A stretch of 64,000 nt of DNA from Anisus vortex (lineage: Eukaryota; Mollusca; Gastropoda; Planorbidae): NCBI GenBank assembly GCA_949126835.1, contig OX421496.1, positions 23,025,844 to 23,089,843 of the forward strand, given 5' to 3'. The first letter of the stretch is position 1, and every line of letters starts with the position of its first letter. The notes beneath the pieces were generated by a model. The model searched no databases, was not told where the DNA came from, and was given only the letters and a program-made list of their open reading frames with translations. Both the position numbers and the translations under genes were made by a program. Positions 27,201 through 35,445 of the stretch are shown here, piece after piece.

Positions 27201-30200
27201 TTTTCCAAAAGTTCATAACTTGTGCATAAATTTATGTTTATATCTTGCGCATAAGTTTTAAACTTTTCCAGAAGTTTATACCTTGTGCAAAATTTTTGAA
27301 GAAGTTATAGAGATTATAACTGAGGCACATACATCATTAATACCCCACAGAATAGGTATAGTACATAATGCGCAATCCCTATTTGCGCAGTCACCAAATG
27401 TGAAGCTGCGCTTCCGCCATTTTCTTTTGACTCAAGGCAGCGAGCACTAGAGACGCTACTATTGTAAAATAAGAAAGGCTTATTTATTACTGATATCTAG
27501 TCTCAGCAAGCTTAGGACTAAAGCAAGGCTACTAATATTAATAATATTAAGTAATATGAGGTTACAACTATGGTTGTTTATCCTTTACGGGGGTCAGGAA
27601 AGCCATGTAGTTTGACATGCTTATTTGTACGATAGTCAATCGTTTTTTAATCAATGTTGCAGTTTATTACACAACAGCCTTTGCACTTTGTGCCTGAAAA
27701 ATTAGCTTTGGGTGTTCGAAATTGTAGATTTGATGAAAAAGACATTGAAAATAAGCATAAATATATAATGTAACCAGGTCCGCTGAGTCTAAAGAGTATG
27801 GCGTTGGTATTACTTCCGGAAATAGGAAAAAGAATTTGATTGCGCATTCTGTTCTATATTTATTCTGTGTATACCCTTTGTCCAGATTTAAACCTTTAAA
27901 ATTTTACTTGTTGAGGTTGACTGACATAAAAAGCTCAGCAACGATAACTTTTTTTTTTACTTAGTTACCATTGAAATTATTCTCTTTAATAAAATGTGTC
28001 AATTTATTTAGGTATTGTTGTGCACGCTTTAGCCTATGGCCAGAGAGCTGAACAAAGTATTGCAGAATTGTCACAAGATACCGGGGGCAAAACTTTTTTT
28101 TACAGCGGAAAACAAAATTCAACAGCATTAATTGATGGCCTGGCAGCTACAGTGATGGCAGAAAACACGGTCTTATTAAGAAATACTAATGCCCAGTCGG
28201 TGAGTATGCTTGATTAAAAATGTCATCTTAGAATCTTAGAAGCACCAAACTTTAGCAATTCTTCATTAATTAGGATTAAAAATCTACGTAGTAATAATTC
28301 ATGAAACATTAAACATAACACAACACACTAGTCCAATACAATAATTCAATACAATAATCCAGTACAATAATCTAATATAATAATCTAATACAATAATCTA
28401 ATGTAATAAACTAATACAAAAGTCTAATACAATAATCAAATAAGCTTACAATAATTTAATACATATATACTTAGAACAAAAATGTATTAGATAGTACTTT
28501 TTGTTCTACATGCGCTTAAAAAAAGAACCTACCAATACAATTATGCAAATCAATTAGTCTAAAGAGCTTCTACTGTTACAAAGTCAAAATTATAAATGTA
28601 CTGTTACAGATACTTACCGATGCAGGTATAGTTAGTTCCAATGACTCATACAATGGAACATTTTATGTGGATTCAACCATTGGCCTAGAAACTTCATTGA
28701 CCTTCAGTTTCTCTGAATTGATTGAGGTCATGGTTGAAGGTCCTCACCAAGTCTACACTGAAGAGCTTTATCCAGAAATTTTTTACCTTGACCAATCATC
28801 CAAAGTTCTGAAAGTTAGCATTCCAGGTGTAGCAGAAGTAAGTCTTCAATTGCATGATAATAATAATATTATAATAATGGTCATTTCTTATAGCGCTTCT
28901 ATCCATTGAGCTTTTAATGTCTTGAAATAAAAAATATATAGGTATATACATCTCTATTATGTTATTTTTGTGTAGGAGAGAATATAAACAGTTTCGACTG
29001 CATTATTTAAGAAAGTTTTCTTGTTTTAAAACTTATATTACTGAATCTTACTCTTAACACTGCTTTAAATATTTGGGGTCGGGGGTCCCATAACTAATGC
29101 TCCCCCATTTCCTCATCTTATTTATTTTGCACAATTTCAACTTAGGTTATCGTACTTGGCATGTAATATGCTATTAATATGTTTGCACAACTATCAACTT
29201 GTTAATGAATGTGACAAGAAAATACAAAAAAGTTTATGGAAAAGCATGCTAGAAATGTGTGTTTTTAGACTTAAACATTTTTTGAAACTCTAATATTTTC
29301 AACTGGAATTGTATTTATCAAGATTGGACTTTGGTCGTACACCGTTTCAACCAATTCGACGGAGTCAATAATAACCATCAGCATACAGTCGAAACCCCGC
29401 AACAAGGAAATGGACGTGATACAGGTAACCAAGAAAATATAACTTTCTTTGAGTAATTTACTTGTTACTTTAAGTTATTATTATGCAAATGTAACTAACA
29501 CGTGTAATGTTAGACAGCATGAGCCTGTAATATAATGATTTCTTTACTCCTAAATTTAGATCACTTCCTGGATACCACAACAAGGAGAAATCCAGTATCG
29601 TTCTGACCAAAAGTTTTCAGTTTATGCTGAGGTGGTGCGAGGGAAGGCTCCTGTGCTAGATGCCCAGGTACTTGCTACTGTAGAACGACCTCAGAATTTA
29701 CCTGTTGACATACAACTATATGACAATGGTGTAGGTAAGTGTAATTTACATAAAGCTAATGCTAATTAGGTTTGTAAAGATTAATTAAATGTTCCAATTT
29801 AGAAAATGTATATATTTTTGTTCTTTTCAAACACAACATTATTATTTTTCATATAGGAACTGCAAGTTAAGAGTTCTCTCCATTATTTAATTTTGGCCTC
29901 AATTATTTCCTCACCAAACTGACAGTTTTTCTATGAGAAGATTTTTATTATTGGAGTTATAACCATTCCCTATAATTGTAAACAGCAGGCCTCCCATAGC
30001 CTATATTACTTTGGCACTCAGTGGAGATAAGGTGTTGATTTTGGGAGATTTTTGTGTTTGGGGATAGTTGGCGACAGGAAGTGGGAGGGTTCAACTGAAT
30101 GTCTATCTATGCACACATTTCATTTTAGCCTACAGTACAGGGCAATTAAAATAAAAGCTTGGTCAATAGACTGGTAGTTATTTTTTAATGCATTTTTTAT

Positions 30201-33200
30201 TTCAATAATGTAATATTCTTTAGTATTTCTAAACTAAATTAGGGCCTGTGAAAGCAGAATATATAAAAATAAATCATAAATATATGGACTATGGCTAAAT
30301 ATTAATATATCAAACAGTTTGACTTGGAGGAATGAAGAAATTAATTTTTATGTATGGGGAGGGGAGTGTTCTATAAATGTAGCAGTGCAAGAAGGGGAAG
30401 GTGGTATAGAAATATGCATGCATAATGTATGGAAGGTCCCTAAGAGCACCAATTATGTGTGTGTGCTCATAAATTAAGAATAATTATGTGCAGAGCTGAC
30501 ATGTTATATAGTCTGACATGTTATATAGTCTGACATGTTATATAGTCTGACATGTTATATAGTCTGACATGTTATATAGTCTGACATGTTATATAGTCTG
30601 ACATGTTATATAGTCTGACACGTTGTATAGTCTGACATGTTATATAGTCTGACATGTTATATAGTCTGACATGTTATATAGTCTGACACGTTGTATAGTC
30701 TGACACGTTATATAGTCTGACATGTTATATAGTCTGACATGTTATATAGTCTGACATGTTATATAGTCTGACATGTTATATAGTCTGACATGTTGTATAG
30801 TCTGACATGTTGTATAGTCTGACATGTTGTATAGTCTGACATGTTGTATAGTCTGACATGTTATATTGTCTGACATGTTATATAGTCTGACATGTTATAT
30901 AGTCTGACATGTTATATAGTCTGACATGTTATATAGTCTGACATGTTATATAGTCTGACATGTTATATAGTCTGACATGTTATATAGTCTACCGGTAGTG
31001 TTTATGGAGATGATGTTTTATAAAAATAAATACCGTAGTTCATTTGTGTGTATATTAGTAAAATCAGTGAGCCATTCTTAGCATTCTATAAGCATCTGCT
31101 GGGGCACAGGTGCAGAAGGTTCAACTTCCAGCAGCCTGCAAATGACTGCATATTATACTTTCCATACAAAAAGGAGTTTTAGGCCTAATAATCTTCTATC
31201 TAGAAGGAATGTCTGTAAAACTAATAAGAAAGGGTACTTAATAACCAGCCAATAAATTTTGTCTGTGTTTTAAAGTGTCTCTAAAAAAAAAAGTTACTAG
31301 AATAGTTAATAAAATTACTAAAGAAAAAATGTGACCTAAGCGAAAAGCTAAAAAAAAATAATTATCTTCAATCTAGGTGCAGACATTATAAAAGACGATG
31401 GTGTTTATGCTGCAAGTATCATGCCCCGAGATCTTCTTGGTGATGGTCGATATAATATCAAGGTAAAGGTTGTTGGTCAAACGGGTGAAACCAAAGTAGT
31501 TGTTGAGGCCACAGGAAGTTCCAGCAGAGCTCTTCAAGCTGAAAGTTCAGGTAAAAAAATAAATAGAAATAAAATCAGAATGAAAAAAAAAGAAAATATT
31601 AAAAGTTATTGTTTGATGTTGCCTTTAAACATTTTGTTTATTTATAGCATAAACTTTAAATAAAAAACGAATATAGATAACATAGTCTTCCAAGTTGCCT
31701 ATTCATAAACACTATGTCTATGTATCATTGTTGATTGTCGAACTATTTAAATTCATCTGTCATTTCCTTCTGCTGGCCCAGTAGTTAGCACTCCGGGCTG
31801 CCCACATGATAACCCTTGAAAATCTACTTTCTAGAAGGAACGTCTGTAATTTATAAGACAATTCTATTTTTTTTTTGTAGTACATTTGATGGTTACTGTT
31901 TTTTTTTTAGGGCAATATTTAAGTACAGTTACAGAACCTGTGGAAAACTTTCAAAGGGTGACTTCGGCTGGAGAGTTTAGGTTACGTGACTATCCACCTT
32001 TGGAAGATCTGAAGGATTCCATGCCACCATCTAGAATTACAGACTTGCGTGTTATTTCTTTTGATCTGGAGACACTAATAGCCGACCTTCGTTGGACAGC
32101 TGTTGGCGGAGACATGGAAAGGGGCTCAGGTAAGTCATTTGTACTGGATGGTAGAATGGATTTATGTAAACTCTATTTTAACTTTCAAAACATAAAAAAA
32201 GATTATAATAAAAATAGATGGAAGGTGCGTGAGAAACATTGAATGTAATATGATTAAAAAAGTAATTTTTTTTTATGAAATCTTAAATTTGTTTACCTTA
32301 ATTTGAAACAGATTTAACAATCTATTTCATTAGTTAACACGCTGTAGAACAAGTTTTTTATATTAATAGATAAATAGAAAATATTTTCTGTGAAACCATT
32401 ATTGCTAGGTGGTAGTTAATTTTAGTGAGATCCCTTTAGTTTATTCAACATTATCTTTAGATTTAACTTCAAAAATGTAACTTAAAAACTGATACTACTT
32501 GAGCAATTAGACAAGTATTGCATTTTTAACCAAAAATATGTTGTCTTTAATTAGTCTACTACTGATTGTGTGTTGATAGATTTAACTGTTAGTTCTGAAG
32601 GCCTATTGTACCAAAGCAGGTGCAATATTATTTTTATAGCTGTCAACATTAGTTGTGGTTTTATCATGCATTGACATTCTTTGTTTGAAAGTGGGATTGT
32701 TTATCTTGTAAGCCAAATAAAATGTGCACATATTTTTTCATTCAAATAAAACTTTACATTTTGTTTGTTCTTTTATTTAGCCTTCAAGTACTCCATTTAC
32801 TTTTCTAAAGACTTTGATAAACTTTTAACGGAACCAAAATCTACGATACTTCTTGAGAAAGAACATGTGGTCAAAGGAAGGCTGGACTCACCCAAACTGT
32901 CAGGCACTACAGAGGAGTTTTCTATCCTGCTCAATCACACAGCTTTGAAAGGTAAAATGACGATCTACATGAGCATTTATGCCACAGATGAGCACGGGAA
33001 TGAAGGCGATGCCTCGAACATAGTTTCCTTTTCATTGGCGCATGATACAGCTGTCCTTCGCAAACCCGTGGATAAGCCAGCAACAGCCATGTTGTACCTG
33101 GCGATCATTCTCCCTCTGGCATTCATAGCCCTCATCATCGTCATTGTCAGCGTCACGCTCCTGGTTTCAAGGTCCAAGAAAAGGCAGTCAGAGGATTTCG

Positions 33201-33331
33201 AACAAGCCGAACGGTGCACAACTCACTCTGTTCATTCATTGGACATAGAGCACATGAACTACATGTTTGATGGAGAATATAGGCAAAGACAATCAGAAGA
33301 TAATGATACCTGGAGCCATGGAAGTATTTGA
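9067..33331 (+). CDS. CLCA: CLCA-family calcium-activated chloride channel regulator, 16 exons traced (5' exon missing)
   Basis: Exons: 9067-9227, 10759-10889, 11082-11196, 16039-16201, 19293-19431, 19796-19902, 26216-26341, 26581-26679, 26960-27071, 28012-28199, 28610-28837, 29323-29424, 29560-29734, 31377-31550, 31911-32129, 32781-33331. Each intron has GT/AG borders; the phases fit and the join is 2,790 nt (929 codons plus stop) with no internal stop. Seen in order: N-terminal CLCA domain, zincin motif [18 protein letters not shown] cysteine segment, VWA domain with MIDAS residues DTSGS, KTS and ITDG, beta-sandwich and FnIII-like segments, one membrane helix and a basic-start cytoplasmic tail. 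Known for the family: secreted or type I membrane proteins that cleave themselves, and the VWA domain modulates TMEM16A chloride channels. Human members are 914-943 residues, so only the signal peptide and roughly 50 residues should be missing upstream. Which paralogue this is cannot be told. Confidence 0.93.
9228..10758. other. CLCA intron 1
   Basis: AT-rich, with no gene found. 9612-9665 resembles the block at 3272-3330. The small ORFs near 9930-10270 on both strands have no recognisable features. Confidence 0.6.
10759..10889 (+). CDS. CLCA: CLCA exon 2
   Basis: A long T-run and TTTTAG precede it and GTAAGT follows. The peptide [18 protein letters not shown] continues to [11 protein letters not shown] and GKPG, corresponding to the CLCA stretch with conserved 'Y.KQFTECG..G.YIHFTP'. 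Both borders agree in phase with exons 1 and 3. Confidence 0.92.
11082..11196 (+). CDS. CLCA: CLCA exon 3, zinc-metalloprotease motif
   Basis: Acceptor TTCCCAG and donor GTAAAT. It carries [14 protein letters not shown]; the HExxH bases are 11096-11110. In the family the two His and the downstream acidic residue bind zinc and the Glu is catalytic, so the self-cleaving protease site looks intact. The last 16 bases and the donor are duplicated 44 bp downstream inside the intron. Confidence 0.95.
11181..11268. repeat. 44-bp tandem duplication across an exon 3 splice donor
   Basis: TTTGGCAGCCCACCAGGTAA at 11181 is repeated as TTTGGCAGCCCATAAGGTAA at 11225, followed in both by ATTAATGTA.TAACAGCTAT. 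The copy carries its own GTAAAT donor. Using it would add 44 nt, shift the frame and bring in the TAATAA that follows the first donor, so the first donor is taken as functional. Confidence 0.9.
12580..12725 (+). repeat. SINE, 5'-truncated
   Basis: CTGATGGGTACCTGACC, GGGGTAAAGTGAAGGCGGCT, GTGCTGGCCACACAATCAC and GGCCACAGCAACTGGTGAAC follow in the same order as the reverse complement of 47925-48075. Confidence 0.8.
13044..13324. mobile_element. MITE-like element with 24-bp terminal inverted repeats
   Basis: The left end (13044-13067) is ACTATAATAAAATGGACCGC plus TTGC. The right end (13301-13324) is its near-perfect reverse complement. A further left-end copy lies at 13360-13383, also preceded by AGCCAAAG. 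The 281-bp length, non-coding interior and inverted ends suggest a MITE. Confidence 0.65.
13618..14360. repeat. Degenerate 37-bp minisatellite
   Basis: GTGAATGTGAAATCATTACA and AAGACACATTTAGAAA recur about every 37 bases, with length variants and increasing decay to the right. It lies within CLCA intron 3. Confidence 0.85.
15465..15565 (+). repeat. SINE fragment
   Basis: GTGCTGGCTACACAAGCCG, GGGCCATGAAAAACTGTTGA and ACGCTTCTTCACTAGCC align in order with the 12640-12715 copy, at lower identity. Confidence 0.65.
15570..16038. other. GC-richer block at the end of CLCA intron 3
   Basis: 15590-15960 is clearly richer in G+C than its surroundings and contains CCCCTCCCCCCGCCG. I found no open coding frame or known element ends. 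It may be an older repeat. Confidence 0.4.
16039..16201 (+). CDS. CLCA: CLCA exon 4, cysteine-containing segment
   Basis: Acceptor TTTTCCAG and donor GTAAGA. The peptide begins [14 protein letters not shown], continues through [18 protein letters not shown], and ends [11 protein letters not shown]. This matches the CLCA region with 'C.FFP', 'ASIMFMQ' and 'SV'. It joins exon 3 by the split Arg codon AG|G and ends in phase 0. Confidence 0.93.
16202..17045. other. CLCA intron 4, left part
   Basis: AT-rich DNA with many TTATTAGAT/ATTAGTTGTT-like words, and no gene or clear element ends. Confidence 0.5.
17057..17225 (-). pseudogene. LINE reverse transcriptase, inverted upstream segment
   Basis: Read on the minus strand it gives [20 protein letters not shown], then [16 protein letters not shown], then [20 protein letters not shown]. 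'[14 protein letters not shown]' is the standard entry to non-LTR reverse transcriptases. It has no stops and should be contiguous with the plus-strand segment in the parent element. Confidence 0.92.
17226..18663 (+). pseudogene. LINE reverse transcriptase core and C-terminal region, disabled
   Basis: It encodes [39 protein letters not shown] (in a frame that shifts around 17360-17465), [30 protein letters not shown] and the catalytic [15 protein letters not shown], then a YLGS segment and a RLRWIGHV...[13 protein letters not shown] tail. Breaks: a frameshift in the N-terminal part, a stop at 17897-17899 followed by a frame change, and TGA at 18160-18162 where Trp is expected after GSET. It cannot make a working enzyme. 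The clade is unassigned; the C-terminal layout is common in mollusc LINEs. Confidence 0.9.
18672..19292. other. CLCA intron 4, right part
   Basis: Unique-looking AT-rich sequence. I saw no repeat or coding signal before exon 5. Confidence 0.5.
19293..19431 (+). CDS. CLCA: CLCA exon 5, segment before the VWA domain
   Basis: This exon has no in-frame Met, so a start-codon ORF search misses it; I found it because exon 4 ends in phase 0 and exon 6 needs one extra base. GATTTCAG precedes 19293 and GTTAAA follows 19431. The peptide starts [10 protein letters not shown], contains [12 protein letters not shown] and ends KHGDFSK plus one base. It matches the family's 'EFC...C...S.WEVI...DF' stretch and repairs the frame exactly. 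Confidence 0.9.
19796..19902 (+). CDS. CLCA: CLCA exon 6, VWA domain start with MIDAS DxSxS
   Basis: Acceptor TTTATCAG and donor GTGAGT. The peptide includes [25 protein letters not shown] is the first MIDAS motif of a von Willebrand A domain, which coordinates a divalent cation. The exon ends directly after SGSMT, and the following 6.3-kb intron contains the 12-bp satellite. Confidence 0.95.
20669..23892. repeat. Higher-order tandem duplication (1,612-bp unit) within the 12-bp satellite
   Basis: Variant units recur in the same order at an offset of 1,612 bp (for example CACCACTTAC at 20669 and 22281, and the ATGCCACTTGTTAC words at 22087 and 23699). The match holds to about 23876. I noticed only one difference (near 22137 versus 23749). 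1,612 is not a multiple of 12, so the unit includes an irregular spacer. Confidence 0.9.
24031..25110. repeat. Second higher-order period (852 bp) in the satellite
   Basis: TGCTACATCACTTGCTACAA followed by CACTTGTTACAACACTTATT occurs at 24031 and 24883, offset 852 bp (71 units), with similar following variants and several differences. It looks older than the 1,612-bp duplication. Confidence 0.6.
25814..26215. other. End of CLCA intron 6
   Basis: Unique AT-rich sequence between the satellite and exon 7; no other feature seen. Confidence 0.5.
26216..26341 (+). CDS. CLCA: CLCA exon 7, VWA domain
   Basis: Acceptor TTTCATTTCAG, donor GTAATA, phase 0 at both ends. The peptide [16 protein letters not shown] to [19 protein letters not shown] fits helix 1 and strand 2 of a VWA fold ('G.V.F...A'). 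Confidence 0.94.
26581..26679 (+). CDS. CLCA: CLCA exon 8, VWA domain MIDAS Thr
   Basis: Acceptor ATACAG, donor GTAATT, phase 0 at both ends. The peptide [15 protein letters not shown] to [14 protein letters not shown] holds the conserved 'G.TSIG.GL' loop, which supplies the second MIDAS residue. Being short, it is not visible as an ORF. Confidence 0.92.
26960..27071 (+). CDS. CLCA: CLCA exon 9, VWA domain MIDAS Asp
   Basis: Acceptor CTTTCAG, donor GTAATA. The peptide [19 protein letters not shown] continues to KENEG. The ITDG element supplies the third MIDAS residue, so the metal site is complete across exons 6, 8 and 9. Confidence 0.93.
27072..28011. other. CLCA intron 9
   Basis: 27140-27320 has loosely repeated GCATAAGTTTATAACTT words. 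27367-27851 is bounded by AATGCGCAATC and its reverse complement GATTGCGCATT, with CTTCCGCC/CTTCCGG words inside, and could be a MITE of about 485 bp. I could not define a target duplication. Confidence 0.4.
28012..28199 (+). CDS. CLCA: CLCA exon 10, end of the VWA domain
   Basis: Acceptor TTATTTAG, donor GTGAGT. The peptide begins [20 protein letters not shown], includes [10 protein letters not shown], and ends NTNAQS. This is the usual VWA C-terminal half ('I..I..G..A...L..L...TGG..F'). It joins exon 9 through a split Gly codon. Confidence 0.93.
28200..28609. other. CLCA intron 10 with a degenerate 15-bp repeat
   Basis: 28325-28460 repeats TCTAATACAATAA with small changes about ten times. 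Nothing else is seen. Confidence 0.55.
28610..28837 (+). CDS. CLCA: CLCA exon 11
   Basis: Acceptor CTGTTACAG, donor GTAAGT, phase 0 at both ends. It encodes 76 residues from [16 protein letters not shown] to KVSIPGVAE, including [10 protein letters not shown] and FSFS, as in the beta-rich domain after the VWA in CLCA proteins. NDS and NGT are possible N-glycosylation sites. Confidence 0.9.
28838..29322. other. CLCA intron 11
   Basis: No feature beyond the splice ends. Confidence 0.5.
29323..29424 (+). CDS. CLCA: CLCA exon 12
   Basis: The polypyrimidine tract is weak; AAG precedes 29323 and GTAACC follows 29424. The peptide [16 protein letters not shown] to RNKEMDVIQ matches the family's 'G.W.Y.L......Q.LT..V.S.' strand pair. 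It is 34 codons in phase 0. Another frame is also open here but breaks the CLCA match. Confidence 0.82.
29560..29734 (+). CDS. CLCA: CLCA exon 13
   Basis: Acceptor AAATTTAG, donor GTAAGT, phase 0 to 1. The peptide [17 protein letters not shown] to [10 protein letters not shown] has the 'P..VYA.V..G..PVL.A.V.A' pattern of the CLCA beta-sandwich region, ending in the 'L.DNG.GAD' junction. Confidence 0.92.
29735..30495. other. CLCA intron 13, left part
   Basis: Unique AT-rich sequence with no coding pattern before the 17-bp satellite. Confidence 0.5.
30496..30990. repeat. 17-bp satellite, about 29 copies, in CLCA intron 13
   Basis: The unit is CTGACATGTTATATAGT, nearly perfect. The common variants are ACACGTTGTATAG and ACATGTTGTATAG, clustered in the middle. 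It has no spacers, so it is not a CRISPR-like array. Confidence 0.97.
30991..31376. other. CLCA intron 13, right part
   Basis: No gene seen. TCTAGAAGGAATGTCTGTAAA near 31199 resembles 31835 and 7355 and is likely part of a dispersed repeat. Confidence 0.4.
31377..31550 (+). CDS. CLCA: CLCA exon 14
   Basis: Acceptor AATCTAG, donor GTAAAA. It completes the '[17 protein letters not shown]' motif (family: 'L.DNG.GAD..KNDG.YS.YF'). It continues through [13 protein letters not shown] and ends SSG. Phase 1 at both junctions. Confidence 0.93.
31770..31865 (+). repeat. tRNA-like SINE fragment in CLCA intron 14
   Basis: GGCCCAGTAGTTAGCACTCC looks like a tRNA 5' half/A-box region. GAAGGAACGTCTGTAATTTA after it is a word that recurs at 7355 and 31205. 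It is truncated. Confidence 0.4.
31911..32129 (+). CDS. CLCA: CLCA exon 15
   Basis: An oligo-T tract and TTTTAG precede it; GTAAGT follows. The peptide [20 protein letters not shown] continues to [20 protein letters not shown] and [17 protein letters not shown], ending in GDMERGSG. It fits the family's 'F.R..SGG.F...D.PP.KI.DL' stretch leading into an FnIII-like domain. Confidence 0.93.
32130..32780. other. CLCA intron 15
   Basis: AT-rich intron with no additional feature. Confidence 0.5.
32781..33331 (+). CDS. CLCA: CLCA terminal exon: FnIII-like end, membrane helix, cytoplasmic tail
   Basis: Acceptor TTTTATTTAG; stop TGA at 33329-33331. The peptide starts [16 protein letters not shown] and contains [20 protein letters not shown], typical of the family's last extracellular domain. 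A hydrophobic stretch at about 33089-33172 ([20 protein letters not shown] and beyond) is followed by SRSKKR, a stop-transfer signal, and a tail of about 50 residues. That predicts a type I membrane form, as in CLCA2/CLCA4-like proteins, not a purely secreted one. Confidence 0.95.
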
Positions 33332-33466
33332 ACATCATTATGATTCTGACACGTCTGACTTAAACTAACAATACTAAAGCATAATATTCTATGTAAACTG
33401 ATTCCCTAAGGATCATATAACTGAACTAGTTATGTAGGACTTGGACGTATGGGAAAGAATTGTATC

Positions 33467-33583
33467 AATAAAAAATTGTTGGCACAGTTGGATTTTTTGA
33501 AAGAATCAATTGCATAATTTTACACTATAGCAGGCCTAAATGTTTACTTTTTCATTCAATGAAAATTGTATCAAAAAAATAAA
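33467..33583 (+). promoter_or_regulatory. Candidate polyadenylation signals for CLCA
   Basis: AATAAA occurs at 33467-33472, about 136 nt after the stop, and again at 33578-33583, where GT-rich sequence follows. Either could end the transcript. No RNA evidence is available here. Confidence 0.5.
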
Positions 33584-35445
33584 ATGATGTGTAGTTTGTC
33601 CAGTCTGAAACATATGTTCCTGCTTTTGGGGGTTTTGTTTGAAAAAGTAACATCTTCTTCTTTAACTACCTCTTTGAACATTTTGCACTCTATTCTTTGT
33701 TACTTTGGCCATTAGGTTCACTAGTTCACATTGCAGCTATACTGAAAGGGCTGTCCAAAGTGATTTAAAATGGCTCATTCATCCTATATTCCATAGAGAA
33801 ACAGGGTGGGGGGTGAGCACACTTGAAAATAAGGCATATTACTTTTGTTTTGTTTCTTGCTAAATTTTGCAAGTGTCCATGAGGTAAGAGAACCACTCAA
33901 GATAGTATTAGTTGTATCACATAAAATACTTAATAGTCCTTCTCACCCCCCCCTTAACTTTTACATTATTTTACATTATAGTTTCAGAGTTCATTCCGCT
34001 TCTTGGGCATCACAAATTTCTTTGAGTGTGTAGATTTATAGATGGTTGCTGTATACTTAACAAGGCATTATCATATGCTTGTAGAGTGCATCATGTTATG
34101 AAGACAATAATTGTCAATACCATGACTCTATATTTATACTATAGGAATATGCTGCCCGTTGCTTATCTTTGTGCATGAAGTAAATGGAATTATTATAATT
34201 AAAATAGTTTTTTTTAAAACTTCCTCCATAATATATTCCGTAAACCCATATTTTCATGCCACTAGTCCTGATATTACTCTGGACATGACAATAAAGCTAT
34301 GATATTATTTAAAACTGTACAACAATGTTAAATGGCCAATTAGTCCTTACATCTTTCAATAACCTGTTTGTCTCTGTTGTTATCTACTCTGTGCATCAGT
34401 TTAATTTGTATACTTTTGTTAGTTTTTTAATTACCATTTCAAGTATTTAGCAATAGTTTTCCTAGACACACAATAAACAATATATGTTTTTTTATGAAGA
34501 TCTTCTATTCTTTTACATGTAGTGTTGAGCAAAGGTAAATAAAATTGCCCTAATTCTGCGCTTCTTCAGTTAGTGCAACCTCTGACACATAATTATTGCT
34601 TTTTATTCAATCTTTCTGTGTTTGTACATTCAATCAGTGTAATTAAATGTAATCTTTAAGCTAATCAAGACATGTGTTCGTGTGTTGGCTTGATCTGCTT
34701 TTCAATGATAAGATAAGCTTTCTTCTTTTAGCTTCACGTCAACATATTGCATTTCCATACATGCTATTGATATTTTATTAGTGATACAAAATACTTTATT
34801 TCAATATATATATAAAATAACAGCAATCCTGTCAGTTCAAATTGAGTTTTATAAATTATCTGACTGCATGGTACTTAAGTCACTTCACACAAAGTTTGCC
34901 AAAAAATAATACCTATGCATGCTTTATGTTTTAATATACTTGGTTCTGAAAAGATTAATAATGCAACCATCATTAACAGTAAATGATTTAACAGAGTGTC
35001 CTACGGTAAATTAGTTTCATGATTGACAAACACACTCATCAAACAATGATGGCATTCATCAATATCTGTTCATTTGGTTATACCTTACCTAAAAACCTGG
35101 TAACTTGATTAGTTTCATTATGTTTAGGACTGTATTGCAGGTTTATTAGGAAATCAAGATGCAACTTGAAGATGATGCTTGTTTAAAAGCAGAATAATGT
35201 ATATAATCATTCTAAATTGTTCATCACAATGAATGCAATGCAGGGTTTGTTATGAAGTACAATATAAATAAGAAAGGATTAATTGTGCTGACAATTTATG
35301 AAGTAAATTATATTTAAAAAAATAATTTAATTTAAAAAAAATGTCTTCAATTCTACATATGCTACCGACTGTCGCAGCTAATCACACGAGTCATTCTTAA
35401 CGAATGTAATTTTCCTACAAGTTAAATGTCGACCGATTATAATAT
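33584..35445. other. Region downstream of CLCA
   Basis: I see no exon or element ends. It probably holds the remainder of any long 3' UTR and intergenic DNA. Confidence 0.45.

Noticed and set aside
29335..29400. An alternative frame of exon 12 starting [11 protein letters not shown]
   Set aside because: It is open but breaks the phase with exons 11 and 13 and loses the CLCA-like W-Y strand pattern.
30496..30990. CRISPR-like array (17-bp repeats), also considered for 35448-37286 and 63623-64000
   Set aside because: The repeats are directly adjacent with no unique spacers, and the window is eukaryotic. These are satellites.
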